The notes beneath the pieces are model-generated. The model did not search any database, was not told the DNA's origin, and was given only the letters and a program-made list of their open reading frames with translations. 64,000 nt of DNA from Hippasteria phrygiana. Lineage: Eukaryota; Echinodermata; Asteroidea; Valvatida; Goniasteridae. Within the stretch, counting starts at the first letter, position 1; every line of letters starts with the position of its first letter. Shown one piece after another: positions 21,892 to 34,432 of the stretch. Location: assembly GCA_037893225.1 (NCBI GenBank), contig JAZGUH010000285.1, forward strand, positions 372,001 to 436,000. The letters run 5' to 3'. Both the position numbers and the translations under genes were made by a program.

Positions 21892-22209
21892 AAAATGTGA
21901 TCTTTTACCTTTGACTTGATGTCGAATGTTGTGGATTTGTGTCCTGATTGTGAATGGCCCCATGGTATATTGGTGAGCACTCGAGACTCTGAATTGTCCT
22001 ACCAAGTACACGATGCTGACACTTCACAAATGACTCTCAGCTCTTGTTTTTTGGGTAGATCAAACCGTCCGATCCGAAGTCGGGCACATTGTCTCGTACA
22101 AGGCCACGCGCCTAAATTCAACCTTCTTCTGGGGGAAAACAAAGTTGAGCAACTGCATACGCATAACTTCAAAAATGAATTAACCATGCAGTAACACGGC
22201 AATAAAAAA

Positions 22210-22282
22210 CGACCGCGAAGGGATTCGAACCCTCAATCTTCCGATCCGAAGTCGGACGCCTTATCCATTAGGCCACGCGGCC
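22210..22282 (-). tRNA. tRNA-Arg (TCG), unit 16
   Basis: Reference form. Confidence 0.96.
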
Positions 22283-23189
22283 AGGATGGATAACTGGGCA
22301 AACATATATGGAATAAAAATGTTTAAGCCGCAGAAAGGAGCTTTTCGTTATTGAATCACCTGATCAAAGTTCGAATAAGATGAACTCGTAGTTTTAACCC
22401 TGCGTGCAGCCAAGTGCCTGTTTGGTGAGGCACATTTTTGTATGTTTGTTATTTACGTATTAAACACCTTTGGGCCAATTCCGCTCAAACTTCATGTAAT
22501 CCTCAATCGAACCCCCTAGTCTGAGGGCCTCTAGTCACCCTTAATGTCGAAATGACTAACAAGCCAAACCAACCAGAAGAAAAGAGAACCAATAGCAAAG
22601 CCCCATTGGTTTGTGTACAAACTCATTCATTGTTAACAAAGCACGATCATTTGAGTTGGCGGTGTAGTCGGCTATCATAAAGGAAACTATCAATCATTCT
22701 ACTGCTAGCCCAGTAACAGACGGTAAACAACAGCTGCTTTGACAAACAAAAGTCTATGTCTGTGACTGTTTCATGTCCATGCTTTTAGAAAGTGCCTTCC
22801 GGAGGAGCACCTTGGTGCGCCCGAGTCATTTTTGTCGGGGCGCTGCACGCAGGGCTTTAAGGTAAGCTTAAGATTAAATCTGAATTATTTATGCTTTTAA
22901 TGTTGGAAAACAACTCAAGGTGGGTTAAACAAAGGATTTTACAATTCCCGATTCATTTAATTGGTTGATATATTTTGGTGTCGATACTTTCCTATCGTGG
23001 TGAGGGTGTGGTATGTATCTTTTCTGGTTGATGTTTTGCAAATCTTGTTTAATAAACCCCATAATGTTATTTGAATTCTATTGCAACGAAGCACCGAGAT
23101 GCACTCCATCACCAAACTCTTCAACTGAATTTAAATCTGTATGCAGAATTAGACTTGAATGTCGAAAGTTGTGGATTTGTATCGCGAAT

Positions 23190-23261
23190 GGCCCCATGGT
23201 GTAATGGTTAGCACTCGAGACTCTGAATCTCGCGATCCGAGTTCAAATCTCGGTGGGACCT
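23190..23261 (+). tRNA. tRNA-Gln (CTG), unit 17
   Basis: Reference form. Confidence 0.95.
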
Positions 23262-23338
23262 AAAATGTGATATTTTCACCTTTTACTTGAATGACTTGAT
23301 GTCGAATGTTGTCGATGAGTGTCTTAATTCCTATACAT

Positions 23339-23410
23339 GGCCCCATGGTGTAATGGTTAGCACTCGAGACTTTGAATCTCGCGATCCGAGTTCAAATCTC
23401 GGTGGGACCT
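23339..23410 (+). tRNA. tRNA-Gln (TTG), unit 17
   Basis: Reference body, unlike its block partner in unit 12 (A40); TTCT terminator change present. Confidence 0.93.
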
Positions 23411-23728
23411 AAAATGTGATCTTCTACCTTTGACTTGATGTCGAATGTTGTGGATTTGTGTCCTGATTGTGAATGGCCCCGTGGTATATTGGTGAGCACT
23501 CGAGACTCTGAATTGTCCTACCACGTACACGATGCTGACACTTCACAAATGACTCTCAGCTTTTGCTTTTTGGGTAGATCAAACCGTCCGATCCGAAGTC
23601 GGGCACATTGTCTCGTACAAGGCCACGCGCCTAAATTCAACCTTCTTCTGGGGGAAAACAAAGTTGAGCAACTGCATACGCATAACTTCAAAAATGAATT
23701 AACCATGCAGTAACACGGCAATAAAAAA

Positions 23729-23801
23729 CGACCGCGAAGGGATTCGAACCCTCAATCTTCCGATCCGAAGTCGGACGCCTTATCCATTAGGCCACGCGGC
23801 C
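23729..23801 (-). tRNA. tRNA-Arg (TCG), unit 17
   Basis: Reference form. Confidence 0.96.
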
Positions 23802-24708
23802 AGGATGGATAACTGGGCAAACATATATGGAATAAAAATGTTTAAGCCGCAGAAAGGAGCTTTTCGTTATTGAATCACCTGATCAAAGTTCGAATGAGAT
23901 GAACTCGTAGTTTTAACCCTGCGTGCAGCCAAGTGCCTGTTTGGTGAGGCACGTTTTTGTATGTTTGTTATTTACGTATTAAACACCTTTGGGCCAATTC
24001 CGCTCAAACTTCATGTAATCCTCAATCGAACCCCCTAGTCTGAGGGCCTCTAGTCACCCTTAATGTCGAAATGACTAACAAGACAAACCAACCAGAAGAA
24101 AAGAGAACCAATAGCAAAGCCCCATTGGTTTGTGTACAAACTCATTCATTGTTAACAAAGCACGATCATTTGAGTTGGCGGTGTAGTCGGCTATCATAAA
24201 GGAAACTATCAATCATTCTACTGCTAGCCCAGTAACAGACGGTAAACAACAGCTGCTTTGACAAACAAAAGTCTATGTCTGTGACTGTTTCATGTCCATG
24301 CTTTTAGAAAGTGCCTTCCGGAGGAGCACCTTGGTGCGCCCGAGTCATTTTTGTCGGGGCGCTGCACGCAGGGCTTTAAGGTAAGCTTAAGATTACATCT
24401 GAATTATTTATGCTTTTAATGTTGGAAAACAACTCAAGGTGGGTTAAACAAAGGATTTTACAATTCCCGATTCATTTAATTGGTTGATATATTTTGGTGT
24501 CGATACTTTCCTATCGTGGTGAGGGTGTGGTATGTATCTTTTCTGGTTGATGTTTTGCAAATCTTGTTTAATAAACCACATAATGTTATTTGAATTCTAT
24601 TGCAACGAAGCACCGAGATGCACTCCATCACCAAACTCTTCAACTGAATTTAAATCTGTATGCAGAATTAGACTTGAATGTCGAAAGTTGTGGATTTGTA
24701 TCGCGAAT

Positions 24709-24780
24709 GGCCCCATGGTGTAATGGTTAGCACTCGAGACTCTGAATCTCGCGATCCGAGTTCAAATCTCGGTGGGACCT
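24709..24780 (+). tRNA. tRNA-Gln (CTG), unit 18
   Basis: Reference form. Confidence 0.95.
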
Positions 24781-24857
24781 AAAATGTGATATTTTCACCT
24801 TTTACTTGAATGACTTGATGTCGAATGTTGTCGATGAGTGTCTTAATTGCTATACAT

Positions 24858-24929
24858 GGCCCCATGGTGTAATGGTTAGCACTCGAGACTTTGAATCTCG
24901 CGATCCGAGTTCAAATCTCGGTGGGACCT
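24858..24929 (+). tRNA. tRNA-Gln (TTG), unit 18
   Basis: Reference body with intact TTTT terminator. Confidence 0.95.
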
Positions 24930-25247
24930 AAAATGTGATCTTTTACCTTTGACTTGATGTCGAATGTTGTGGATTTGTGTCCTGATTGTGAATGGCCCCG
25001 TGGTATAGTGGTGAGCACTCGAGACTCTGAATTGTCCTACCACGTACACGATGCTGACACTTCACAAATGACTCTCAGCTCTTGTTTTTTGGGTAGATCA
25101 AACCGTCCGATCCGAAGTCGGGCACATTGTCTCGTACAAGGCCACGCGCCTAAATTCAACCTTCTTCTGGGGGAAAACAAAGTTGAGCAACTGCATACGC
25201 ATAACTTCAAAAATGAATTAACCATGCAGTAACACGGCAATAAAAAA

Positions 25248-25320
25248 CGACCGCGAAGGGATTCGAACCCTCAATCTTCCGATCCGAAGTCGGACGCCTT
25301 ATCCATTAGGCCACGCGGCC
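25248..25320 (-). tRNA. tRNA-Arg (TCG), unit 18
   Basis: Reference form. Confidence 0.96.
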
Positions 25321-26227
25321 AGGATGGATAACTGGGCAAACATATATGGAATAAAAATGTTTAAGCCGCAGAAAGGAGCTTTTCGTTATTGAATCACCTG
25401 ATCAAAGTTCGAATGAGATGAACTCGTAGTTTTAACCCTGCGTGCAGCCAAGTGCCTGTTTGGTGAGGCACGTTTTTGTATGTTTGTTATTTACGTATTA
25501 AACACCTTTGGGCCAATTCCGCTCAAACTTCATGTAATCCTCAATCGAACCCCCTAGTCTGAGGGCCTCTAGTCACCCTTAATGTCGAAATGACTAACAA
25601 GCCAAACCAACCAGAAGAAAAGAGAACCAATAGCAAAGCCCCATTGGTTTGTGTACAAACTCATTCATTGTTAACAAAGCACGATCATTTGAGTTGGCGG
25701 TGTAGTCGGCTATCATAAAGGAAACTATCAATCATTCTACTGCTAGCCCAGTAACAGACGGTAAACAACAGCTGCTTTGACAAACAAAAGTCTATGTCTG
25801 TGACTGTTTCATGTCCATGCTTTTAGAAAGTGCCTTCCGGAGGAGCACCTTGGTGCGCCCGAGTCATTTTTGTCGGGGAGCTGCACGCAGGGCTTTAAGG
25901 TAAGCTTAAGATTACATCTGAATTATTTATGCTTTTAATGTTGGAAAACAACTCAAGGTGGGTTAAACAAAGGATTTTACAATTCCCGATTCATTTAATT
26001 GGTTGATATATTTTGGTGTCGATACTTTCCTATCGTGGTGAGGGTGTGGTATGTATCTTTTCTGGTTGATGTTTTGCAAATCTTGTTTAATAAACCACAT
26101 AATGTTATTTGAATTCTATTGCAACGAAGCACCGAGATGCACTCCATCACCAAACTCTTCAACTGAATTTAAATCTGTATGCAGAATTAGACTTGAATGT
26201 CGAAAGTTGTGGATTTGTATCGCGAAT

Positions 26228-26299
26228 GGCCCCATGGTGTAATGGTTAGCACTCGAGACTCTGAATCTCGCGATCCGAGTTCAAATCTCGGTGGGACCT
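26228..26299 (+). tRNA. tRNA-Gln (CTG), unit 19
   Basis: Reference form. Confidence 0.95.
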
Positions 26300-26376
26300 A
26301 AAATGTGATATTTTCACCTTTTACTTGAATGACTTGATGTCGAATGTTGTCGATGAGTGTCTTAATTGCTATACAT

Positions 26377-26448
26377 GGCCCCATGGTGTAATGGTTAGCA
26401 CTCGAGACTTTGAATCTCGCGATCCGAGTTCAAATCTCGGTGGGACCT
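26377..26448 (+). tRNA. tRNA-Gln (TTG), unit 19
   Basis: Reference form, TTTT terminator intact. Confidence 0.95.
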
Positions 26449-26766
26449 AAAATGTGATCTTTTACCTTTGACTTGATGTCGAATGTTGTGGATTTGTGTC
26501 CTGATTGTGAATGGCCCCGTGGTATAGTGGTGAGCACTCGAGACTCTGAATTGTCCTACCACGTACACGATGCTGACACTTCACAAATGACTCTCAGCTC
26601 TTGTTTTTTGGGTAGATCAAACCGTCCGATCCGAAGTCGGGCACATTGTCTCGTACAAGGCCACGCGCCTAAATTCAACCTTCTTCTGGGGGAAAACAAA
26701 GTTGAGCAACTGCATACGCATAACTTCAAAAATGAATTAACCATGCAGTAACACGGCAATAAAAAA

Positions 26767-26839
26767 CGACCGCGAAGGGATTCGAACCCTCAATCTTCCG
26801 ATCCGAAGTCGGACGCCTTATCCATTAGGCCACGCGGCC
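26767..26839 (-). tRNA. tRNA-Arg (TCG), unit 19
   Basis: Reference form. Confidence 0.96.
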
Positions 26840-27746
26840 AGGATGGATAACTGGGCAAACATATATGGAATAAAAATGTTTAAGCCGCAGAAAGGAGCTT
26901 TTCGTTATTGAATCACCTGATCAAAGTTCGAATGAGATGAACTCGTAGTTTTAACCCTGCGTGCAGCCAAGTGCCTGTTTGGTGAGGCACGTTTTTGTAT
27001 GTTTGTTATTTACGTATTAAACACCTTTGGGCCAATTCCGCTCAAACTTCATGTAATCCTCAATCGAACCCCCTAGTCTGAGGGCCTCTAGTCACCCTTA
27101 ATGTCGAAATGACTAACAAGCCAAACCAACCAGAAGAAAAGAGAACCAATAGCAAAGCCCCATTGGTTTGTGTACAAACTCATTCATTGTTAACAAAGCA
27201 CGATCATTTGAGTTGGCGGTGTAGTCGGCTATCATAAAGGAAACTATCAATCATTCTACTGCTAGCCCAGTAACAGACGGTAAACAACAGCTGCTTTGAC
27301 AAACAAAAGTCTATGTCTGTGACTGTTTCATGTCCATGCTTTTAGAAAGTGCCTTCCGGAGGAGCACCTTGGTGCGCCCGAGTCATTTTTGTCGGGGAGC
27401 TGCACGCAGGGCTTTAAGGTAAGCTTAAGATTACATCTGAATTATTTATGCTTTTAATGTTGGAAAACAACTCAAGGTGGGTTAAACAAAGGATTTTACA
27501 ATTCCCGATTCATTTAATTGGTTGATATATTTTGGTGTCGATACTTTCCTATCGTGGTGAGGGTGTGGTATGTATCTTTTCTGGTTGATGTTTTGCAAAT
27601 CTTGTTTAATAAACCACATAATGTTATTTGAATTCTATTGCAACGAAGCACCGAGATGCACTCCATCACCAAACTCTTCAACTGAATTTAAATCTGTATG
27701 CAGAATTAGACTTGAATGTCGAAAGTTGTGGATTTGTATCGCGAAT

Positions 27747-27818
27747 GGCCCCATGGTGTAATGGTTAGCACTCGAGACTCTGAATCTCGCGATCCGAGTT
27801 CAAATCTCGGTGGGACCT
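27747..27818 (+). tRNA. tRNA-Gln (CTG), unit 20
   Basis: Reference form. Confidence 0.95.
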
Positions 27819-27895
27819 AAAATGTGATATTTTCACCTTTTACTTGAATGACTTGATGTCGAATGTTGTCGATGAGTGTCTTAATTGCTATACAT

Positions 27896-27967
27896 GGCCC
27901 CATGGTGTAATGGTTAGCACTCGAGACTTTGAATCTCGCGATCCGAGTTCAAATCTCGGTGGGACCT
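27896..27967 (+). tRNA. tRNA-Gln (TTG), unit 20
   Basis: Reference form, TTTT terminator intact. Confidence 0.95.
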
Positions 27968-28285
27968 AAAATGTGATCTTTTACCTTTGACTTGATGTCG
28001 AATGTTGTGGATTTGTGTCCTGATTGTGAATGGCCCCGTGGTATAGTGGTGAGCACTCGAGACTCTGAATTGTCCTACCACGTACACGATGCTGACACTT
28101 CACAAATGACTCTCAGCTCTTGTTTTTTGGGTAGATCAAACCGTCCGATCCGAAGTCGGGCACATTGTCTCGTACAAGGCCACGCGCCTAAATTCAACCT
28201 TCTTCTGGGGGAAAACAAAGTTGAGCAACTGCATACGCATAACTTCAAAAATGAATTAACCATGCAGTAACACGGCAATAAAAAA

Positions 28286-28358
28286 CGACCGCGAAGGGAT
28301 TCGAACCCTCAATCTTCCGATCCGAAGTCGGACGCCTTATCCATTAGGCCACGCGGCC
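28286..28358 (-). tRNA. tRNA-Arg (TCG), unit 20
   Basis: Reference form. Confidence 0.96.
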
Positions 28359-29265
28359 AGGATGGATAACTGGGCAAACATATATGGAATAAAAATGTTT
28401 AAGCCGCAGAAAGGAGCTTTTCGTTATTGAATCACCTGATCAAAGTTCGAATGAGATGAACTCGTAGTTTTAACCCTGCGTGCAGCCAAGTGCCTGTTTG
28501 GTGAGGCACGTTTTTGTATGTTTGTTATTTACGTATTAAACACCTTTGGGCCAATTCCGCTCAAACTTCATGTAATCCTCAATCGAACCCCCTAGTCTGA
28601 GGGCCTCTAGTCACCCTTAATGTCGAAATGACTAACAAGCCAAACCAACCAGAAGAAAAGAGAACCAATAGCAAAGCCCCATTGGTTTGTGTACAAACTC
28701 ATTCATTGTTAACAAAGCACGATCATTTGAGTTGGCGGTGTAGTCGGCTATCATAAAGGAAACTATCAATCATTCTACTGCTAGCCCAGTAACAGACGGT
28801 AAACAACAGCTGCTTTGACAAACAAAAGTCTATGTCTGTGACTGTTTCATGTCCATGCTTTTAGAAAGTGCCTTCCGGAGGAGCACCTTGGTGCGCCCGA
28901 GTCATTTTTGTCGGGGAGCTGCACGCAGGGCTTTAAGGTAAGCTTAAGATTACATCTGAATTATTTATGCTTTTAATGTTGGAAAACAACTCAAGGTGGG
29001 TTAAACAAAGGATTTTACAATTCCCGATTCATTTAATTGGTTGATATATTTTGGTGTCGATACTTTCCTATCGTGGTGAGGGTGTGGTATGTATCTTTTC
29101 TGGTTGATGTTTTGCAAATCTTGTTTAATAAACCACATAATGTTATTTGAATTCTATTGCAACGAAGCACCGAGATGCACTCCATCACCAAACTCTTCAA
29201 CTGAATTTAAATCTGTATGCAGAATTAGACTTGAATGTCGAAAGTTGTGGATTTGTATCGCGAAT

Positions 29266-29337
29266 GGCCCCATGGTGTAATGGTTAGCACTCGAGACTCT
29301 GAATCTCGCGATCCGAGTTCAAATCTCGGTGGGACCT
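29266..29337 (+). tRNA. tRNA-Gln (CTG), unit 21
   Basis: Reference form. Confidence 0.95.
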
Positions 29338-29414
29338 AAAATGTGATATTTTCACCTTTTACTTGAATGACTTGATGTCGAATGTTGTCGATGAGTGTCT
29401 TAATTGCTATACAT

Positions 29415-29486
29415 GGCCCCATGGTGTAATGGTTAGCACTCGAGACTTTGAATCTCGCGATCCGAGTTCAAATCTCGGTGGGACCT
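29415..29486 (+). tRNA. tRNA-Gln (TTG), unit 21
   Basis: Reference form, TTTT terminator intact. Confidence 0.95.
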
Positions 29487-29804
29487 AAAATGTGATCTTT
29501 TACCTTTGACTTGATGTCGAATGTTGTGGATTTGTGTCCTGATTGTGAATGGCCCCGTGGTATAGTGGTGAGCACTCGAGACTCTGAATTGTCCTACCAC
29601 GTACACGATGCTGACACTTCACAAATGACTCTCAGCTCTTGTTTTTTGGGTAGATCAAACCGTCCGATCCGAAGTCGGGCACATTGTCTCGTACAAGGCC
29701 ACGCGCCTAAATTCAACCTTCTTCTGGGGGAAAACAAAGTTGAGCAACTGCATACGCATAACTTCAAAAATGAATTAACCATGCAGTAACACGGCAATAA
29801 AAAA

Positions 29805-29877
29805 CGACCGCGAAGGGATTCGAACCCTCAATCTTCCGATCCGAAGTCGGACGCCTTATCCATTAGGCCACGCGGCC
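29805..29877 (-). tRNA. tRNA-Arg (TCG), unit 21
   Basis: Reference form. Confidence 0.96.
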
Positions 29878-30784
29878 AGGATGGATAACTGGGCAAACAT
29901 ATATGGAATAAAAATGTTTAAGCCGCAGAAAGGAGCTTTTCGTTATTGAATCACCTGATCAAAGTTCGAATGAGATGAACTCGTAGTTTTAACCCTGCGT
30001 GCAGCCAAGTGCCTGTTTGGTGAGGCACGTTTTTGTATGTTTGTTATTTACGTATTAAACACCTTTGGGCCAATTCCGCTCAAACTTCATGTAATCCTCA
30101 ATCGAACCCCCTAGTCTGAGGGCCTCTAGTCACCCTTAATGTCGAAATGACTAACAAGCCAAACCAACCAGAAGAAAAGAGAACCAATAGCAAAGCCCCA
30201 TTGGTTTGTGTACAAACTCATTCATTGTTAACAAAGCACGATCATTTGAGTTGGCGGTGTAGTCGGCTATCATAAAGGAAACTATCAATCATTCTACTGC
30301 TAGCCCAGTAACAGACGGTAAACAACAGCTGCTTTGACAAACAAAAGTCTATGTCTGTGACTGTTTCATGTCCATGCTTTTAGAAAGTGCCTTCCGGAGG
30401 AGCACCTTGGTGCGCCCGAGTCATTTTTGTCGGGGCGCTGCACGCAGGGCTTTAAAGTAAGCTTAAGATTAAATCTGAATTATTTATGCTTTTAATGTTG
30501 GAGAACAACTCAAGGTGGGTTAAACAAAGGATTTTACAATTCCCGATTCATTTAATTGGTTGATATATTTTGGTGTCGATACTTTCCTATCGTGGTGAGG
30601 GTGTGGTATGTATCTTTTCTGGTTGATGTTTTGCAAATCTTGTTTAATAAACCACATAATGTTATTTGAATTCTATTGCAACGAAGCACCGAGATGCACT
30701 CCATCACCAAACTCTTCAACTGAATTTAAATCTGTATGCAGAATTAGACTTGAATGTCGAAAGTTGTGGATTTGTATCGCGAAT

Positions 30785-30856
30785 GGCCCCATGGTGTAAT
30801 GGTTAGCACTAGAGACTCTGAATCTCGCGATCCGAGTTCAAATCTCGGTGGGACCT
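30785..30856 (+). tRNA. tRNA-Gln (CTG), unit 22, A27 variant
   Basis: A27-G43 mismatch, shared with its block partner at 18781. Confidence 0.88.
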
Positions 30857-30933
30857 AAAATGTGATATTTTCACCTTTTACTTGAATGACTTGATGTCGA
30901 ATGTTGTCGATGAGTGTCTTAATTCCTATACAT

Positions 30934-31005
30934 GGCCCCATGGTGTAATGGTTAGCACTCGAGACTTTGAATCTCGCGATCCGAGTTCAAATCTCGGTGG
31001 GACCT
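30934..31005 (+). tRNA. tRNA-Gln (TTG), unit 22
   Basis: Reference body; TTCT in place of the terminator. Confidence 0.93.
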
Positions 31006-31323
31006 AAAATGTGATCTTCTACCTTTGACTTGATGTCGAATGTTGTGGATTTGTGTCCTGATTGTGAATGGCCCCGTGGTATATTGGTGAGCACTCGAGA
31101 CTCTGAATTGTCCTACCACGTACACGATGCTGACACTTCACAAATGACTCTCAGCTCTTGCTTTTTGGGTAGATCAAACCGTCCGATCCGAAGTCGGGCA
31201 CATTGTCTCGTACAAGGCCACGCGCCTAAATTCAACCTTCTTCTGGGGGAAAACAAAGTTGAGCAACTGCATACGCATAACTTCAAAAATGAATTAACCA
31301 TGCAGTAACACGGCAATAAAAAA

Positions 31324-31396
31324 CGACCGCGAAGGGATTCGAACCCTCAATCTTCCGATCCGAAGTCGGACGCCTTATCCATTAGGCCACGCGGCC
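31324..31396 (-). tRNA. tRNA-Arg (TCG), unit 22
   Basis: Reference body; lacks the D-stem change of its block partner in unit 14. Confidence 0.96.
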
Positions 31397-32303
31397 AGGA
31401 TGGATTACTGTGCAAACATATATGGAATAAAAATGTTTAAGCCGCAGAAAGGAGCTTTTCGTTATTGAATCACCTGATCAAAGTTCGAATGAGATGAACT
31501 CGTAGTTTTAACCCTGCGTGCAGCCAAGTGCCTGTTTGGTGAGGCACGTTTTTGTATGTTTGTTATTTACGTATTAAACACCTTTGGGCCAATTCCGCTC
31601 AAACTTCATGTAATCCTCAATCGAACCCCCTAGTCTGAGGGCCTCTAGTCACCCTTAATGTCGAAATGACTAACAAGCCAAACCAACCAGAAGAAAAGAG
31701 AACCAATAGCAAAGCCCCATTGGTTTGTGTACAAACTCATTCATTGTTAACAAAGCACGATCATTTGAGTTGGCGGTGTAGTCGGCTATCATAAAGGAAA
31801 CTATCAATCATTCTACTGCTAGCCCAGTAACAGACGGTAAACAACAGCTGCTTTGACAAAGAAAAGTCTATGTCTGTGACTGTTTCATGTCCACGCTTTT
31901 AGAAAGTGCCTTCCGGAGGAGCACCTTGGTGCGCCCGAGTCATTTTTGTCGGGGCGCTGCACGCAGGGCTTTAAAGTAAGCTTAAGATTAAATCTGAATT
32001 ATTTATGCTTTTAATGTTGGAGAACAACTCAAGGTGGGTTAAACAAAGGATTTTACAATTCCCGATTCATTTAATTGGTTGATATATTTTGGTGTCGATA
32101 CTTTCCTATCGTGGTGAGGGTGTGGTATGTATCTTTTCTGGTTGATGTTTTGCAAATCTTGTTTAATAAACCACATAATTTTATTTGAATTCTATTGCAA
32201 CGAAGCACCGAGATGCACTCCATCACCAAACTCTTCAACTGAATATACATATGTATGCAGAATTAGACTTGAATGTCGAAAGTTGTGGATTTGTATCGCG
32301 AAT

Positions 32304-32375
32304 GGCCCCATGGTGTAATGGTTAGCACTAGAGACTCTGAATCTCGCGATCCGAGTTCAAATCTCGGTGGGACCT
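32304..32375 (+). tRNA. tRNA-Gln (CTG), unit 23, A27 variant
   Basis: A27-G43 mismatch as in unit 22; the block partner in unit 15 has the reference base. Confidence 0.88.
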
Positions 32376-32452
32376 AAAATGTGATATTTTCACCTTTTAC
32401 TTGAATGACTTGATGTCGAATGTTGTCGATGAGTGTCTTAATTCCTATACAT

Positions 32453-32524
32453 GGCCCCATGGTGTAATGGTTAGCACTCGAGACTTTGAATCTCGCGATC
32501 CGAGTTCAAATCTCGGTGGGACCT
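32453..32524 (+). tRNA. tRNA-Gln (TTG), unit 23
   Basis: Reference body. The usual terminator is TTCT, but a G-to-T change creates a new TTTT at 32560-32563, 36 bases downstream. Confidence 0.94.
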
Positions 32525-32842
32525 AAAATGTGATCTTCTACCTTTGACTTGATGTCGAATTTTGTGGATTTGTGTCCTGATTGTGAATGGCCCCGTGGTG
32601 TATTGGTGAGCACTCGAGACTCTGAATTGTCCTACCACGTACACGATGCTGACACTTCACAAATGACTCTCAGCTCTTGCTTTTTGGGTAGATCAAACCG
32701 TCCGATCCGAAGTCGGGCACATTGTCTCGTACTAGGCCACGCGCCTAAATTCAACCTTCTTCTGGGGGAAAACAAAGTTGAGCAACTGCATACGCATAAC
32801 TTCAAAAATGAATTAACCATGCAGTAACACGGCAATAAAAAA

Positions 32843-32915
32843 CGACCGCGAAGGGATTCGAACCCTCAATCTTCCGATCCGAAGTCGGACGCCTTATCCA
32901 TTAGGCCACGCGGCC
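32843..32915 (-). tRNA. tRNA-Arg (TCG), unit 23
   Basis: Reference form. Confidence 0.96.
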
Positions 32916-33822
32916 AGGATGGATTACTGTGCAAACATATATGGAATAAAAATGTTTAAGCCGCAGAAAGGAGCTTTTCGTTATTGAATCACCTGATCAA
33001 AGTTCGAATGAGATGAACTCGTAGTTTTAACCCTGCGTGCAGCCAAGTGCCTGTTTGGTGAGGCACGTTTTTGTATGTTTGTTATTTACGTATTAAACAC
33101 CTTTGGGCCAATTCCGCTCAAACTTCATGTAATCCTCAATCGAACCCCCTAGTCTGAGGGCCTCTAGTCACCCTTAATGTCGAAATGACTAACAAGCCAA
33201 ACCAACCAGAAGAAAAGAGAACCAATAGCAAAGCCCCATTGGTTTGTGTACAAACTCATTCATTGTTAACAAAGCACGATCATTTGAGTTGGCGGTGTAG
33301 TCGGCTATCATAAAGGAAACTATCAATCATTCTACTGCTAGCCCAGTAACAGACGGTAAACAACAGCTGCTTTGACCCACAAAAGTCTATGTCTGTGACT
33401 GTTTCATGTCCATGCTTTTAGAAAGTGCCTTCCGGAGGAGCACCTTGGTGCGCCCGAGTCATTTTTGTCGGGGAGCTGCACGCAGGGCTTTAAGGTAAGC
33501 TTAAGATTAAATCTGAATTATTTATGCTTTTAATGTTGGAGAACAACTCAAGGTGGGTTAAACAAAGGATTTTACAATTCCCGATTCATTTAATTGGTTG
33601 ATATATTTTGGTGTCGATACTTTCCTATCGTGGTGAGGGTGTGGTATGTATCTTTTCTGGTTGATGTTTTGCAAATCTTGTTTAATAAACCACATAATTT
33701 TATTTGAATTCTATTGCAACGAAGCACCGAGTTGCACTCCATCACCAAACTCTTCAACTGAATATACATCTGTATGCAGAATTAGACTTGAATGTCGAAA
33801 GTTGTGGATTTGTATCGCGAAT

Positions 33823-33894
33823 GGCCCCATGGTGTAATGGTTAGCACTCGAGACTCTGAATCTCGCGATCCGAGTTCAAATCTCGGTGGGACCT
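33823..33894 (+). tRNA. tRNA-Gln (CTG), unit 24
   Basis: Reference body; the downstream T run is interrupted (TTTCC). Confidence 0.94.
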
Positions 33895-33971
33895 AAAATG
33901 TGATATTTCCACCTTTTACTTGAATGACTTGATGTCGAATGTTGTCGATGAGTGTCTTAATTCCTATACAT

Positions 33972-34043
33972 GGCCCCATGGTGTAATGGTTAGCACTCGA
34001 GACTTTGAATTTCGCGATCCGAGTTCAAATCTCGGTGGGACCT
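33972..34043 (+). tRNA. tRNA-Gln (TTG), unit 24, T40 variant
   Basis: The anticodon stem reads CGAGA/TTTCG, turning G30-C40 into a G-T wobble. TTCT in place of the terminator. Confidence 0.9.
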
Positions 34044-34359
34044 AAAATGTGATCTTCTACCTTTGACTTGATGTCGAATGTTGTGGATTTGTGTCCTGAT
34101 TGTGAATGGCCCCATGGTATATTGGTGAGCACTCGAGACTCTGAATTGTCCTACCACGTACACGATGCTGACACTTCACAAATGACTCTCAGCTCTTGTT
34201 TTTTGGGTAGATCAAACCGTCCGATCCGAAGTCGGGCACATTGTCTCGTACAAGGCCACGCGCCTAAATTCAACCTTCTTCTGGGGGAAAACAAAGTTGA
34301 GCAACTGCATACGCATAACTTCAAAAATGAATTAACCATGCAGTACACGGCAATCAAAA

Positions 34360-34432
34360 TGACCGCGAAGGGATTCGAACCCTCCATCTTCCGATCCGAA
34401 GTCGGACGCCTTATCCATTAGGCCACGCGGCC
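34360..34432 (-). tRNA. tRNA-Arg (TCG), unit 24, discriminator A
   Basis: The discriminator base is A instead of G, position 48 is G (variable region AGATG), and the T run after the gene is four bases. This is the only copy with A73. Confidence 0.92.

Larger units (their letters stand above)
24709..30784. repeat. Uniform run of four 1,519-bp units (18 to 21)
   Basis: Four consecutive units have exactly the same length and share rare marks, including TATAGTGG in the Gln-like half and TTGCTATACAT before the second Gln gene. Units 18 to 20 also share GGGGAGC near the right terminal repeat. I see almost no differences between them, which indicates the most recent local expansion or conversion in the window. 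Confidence 0.85.
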
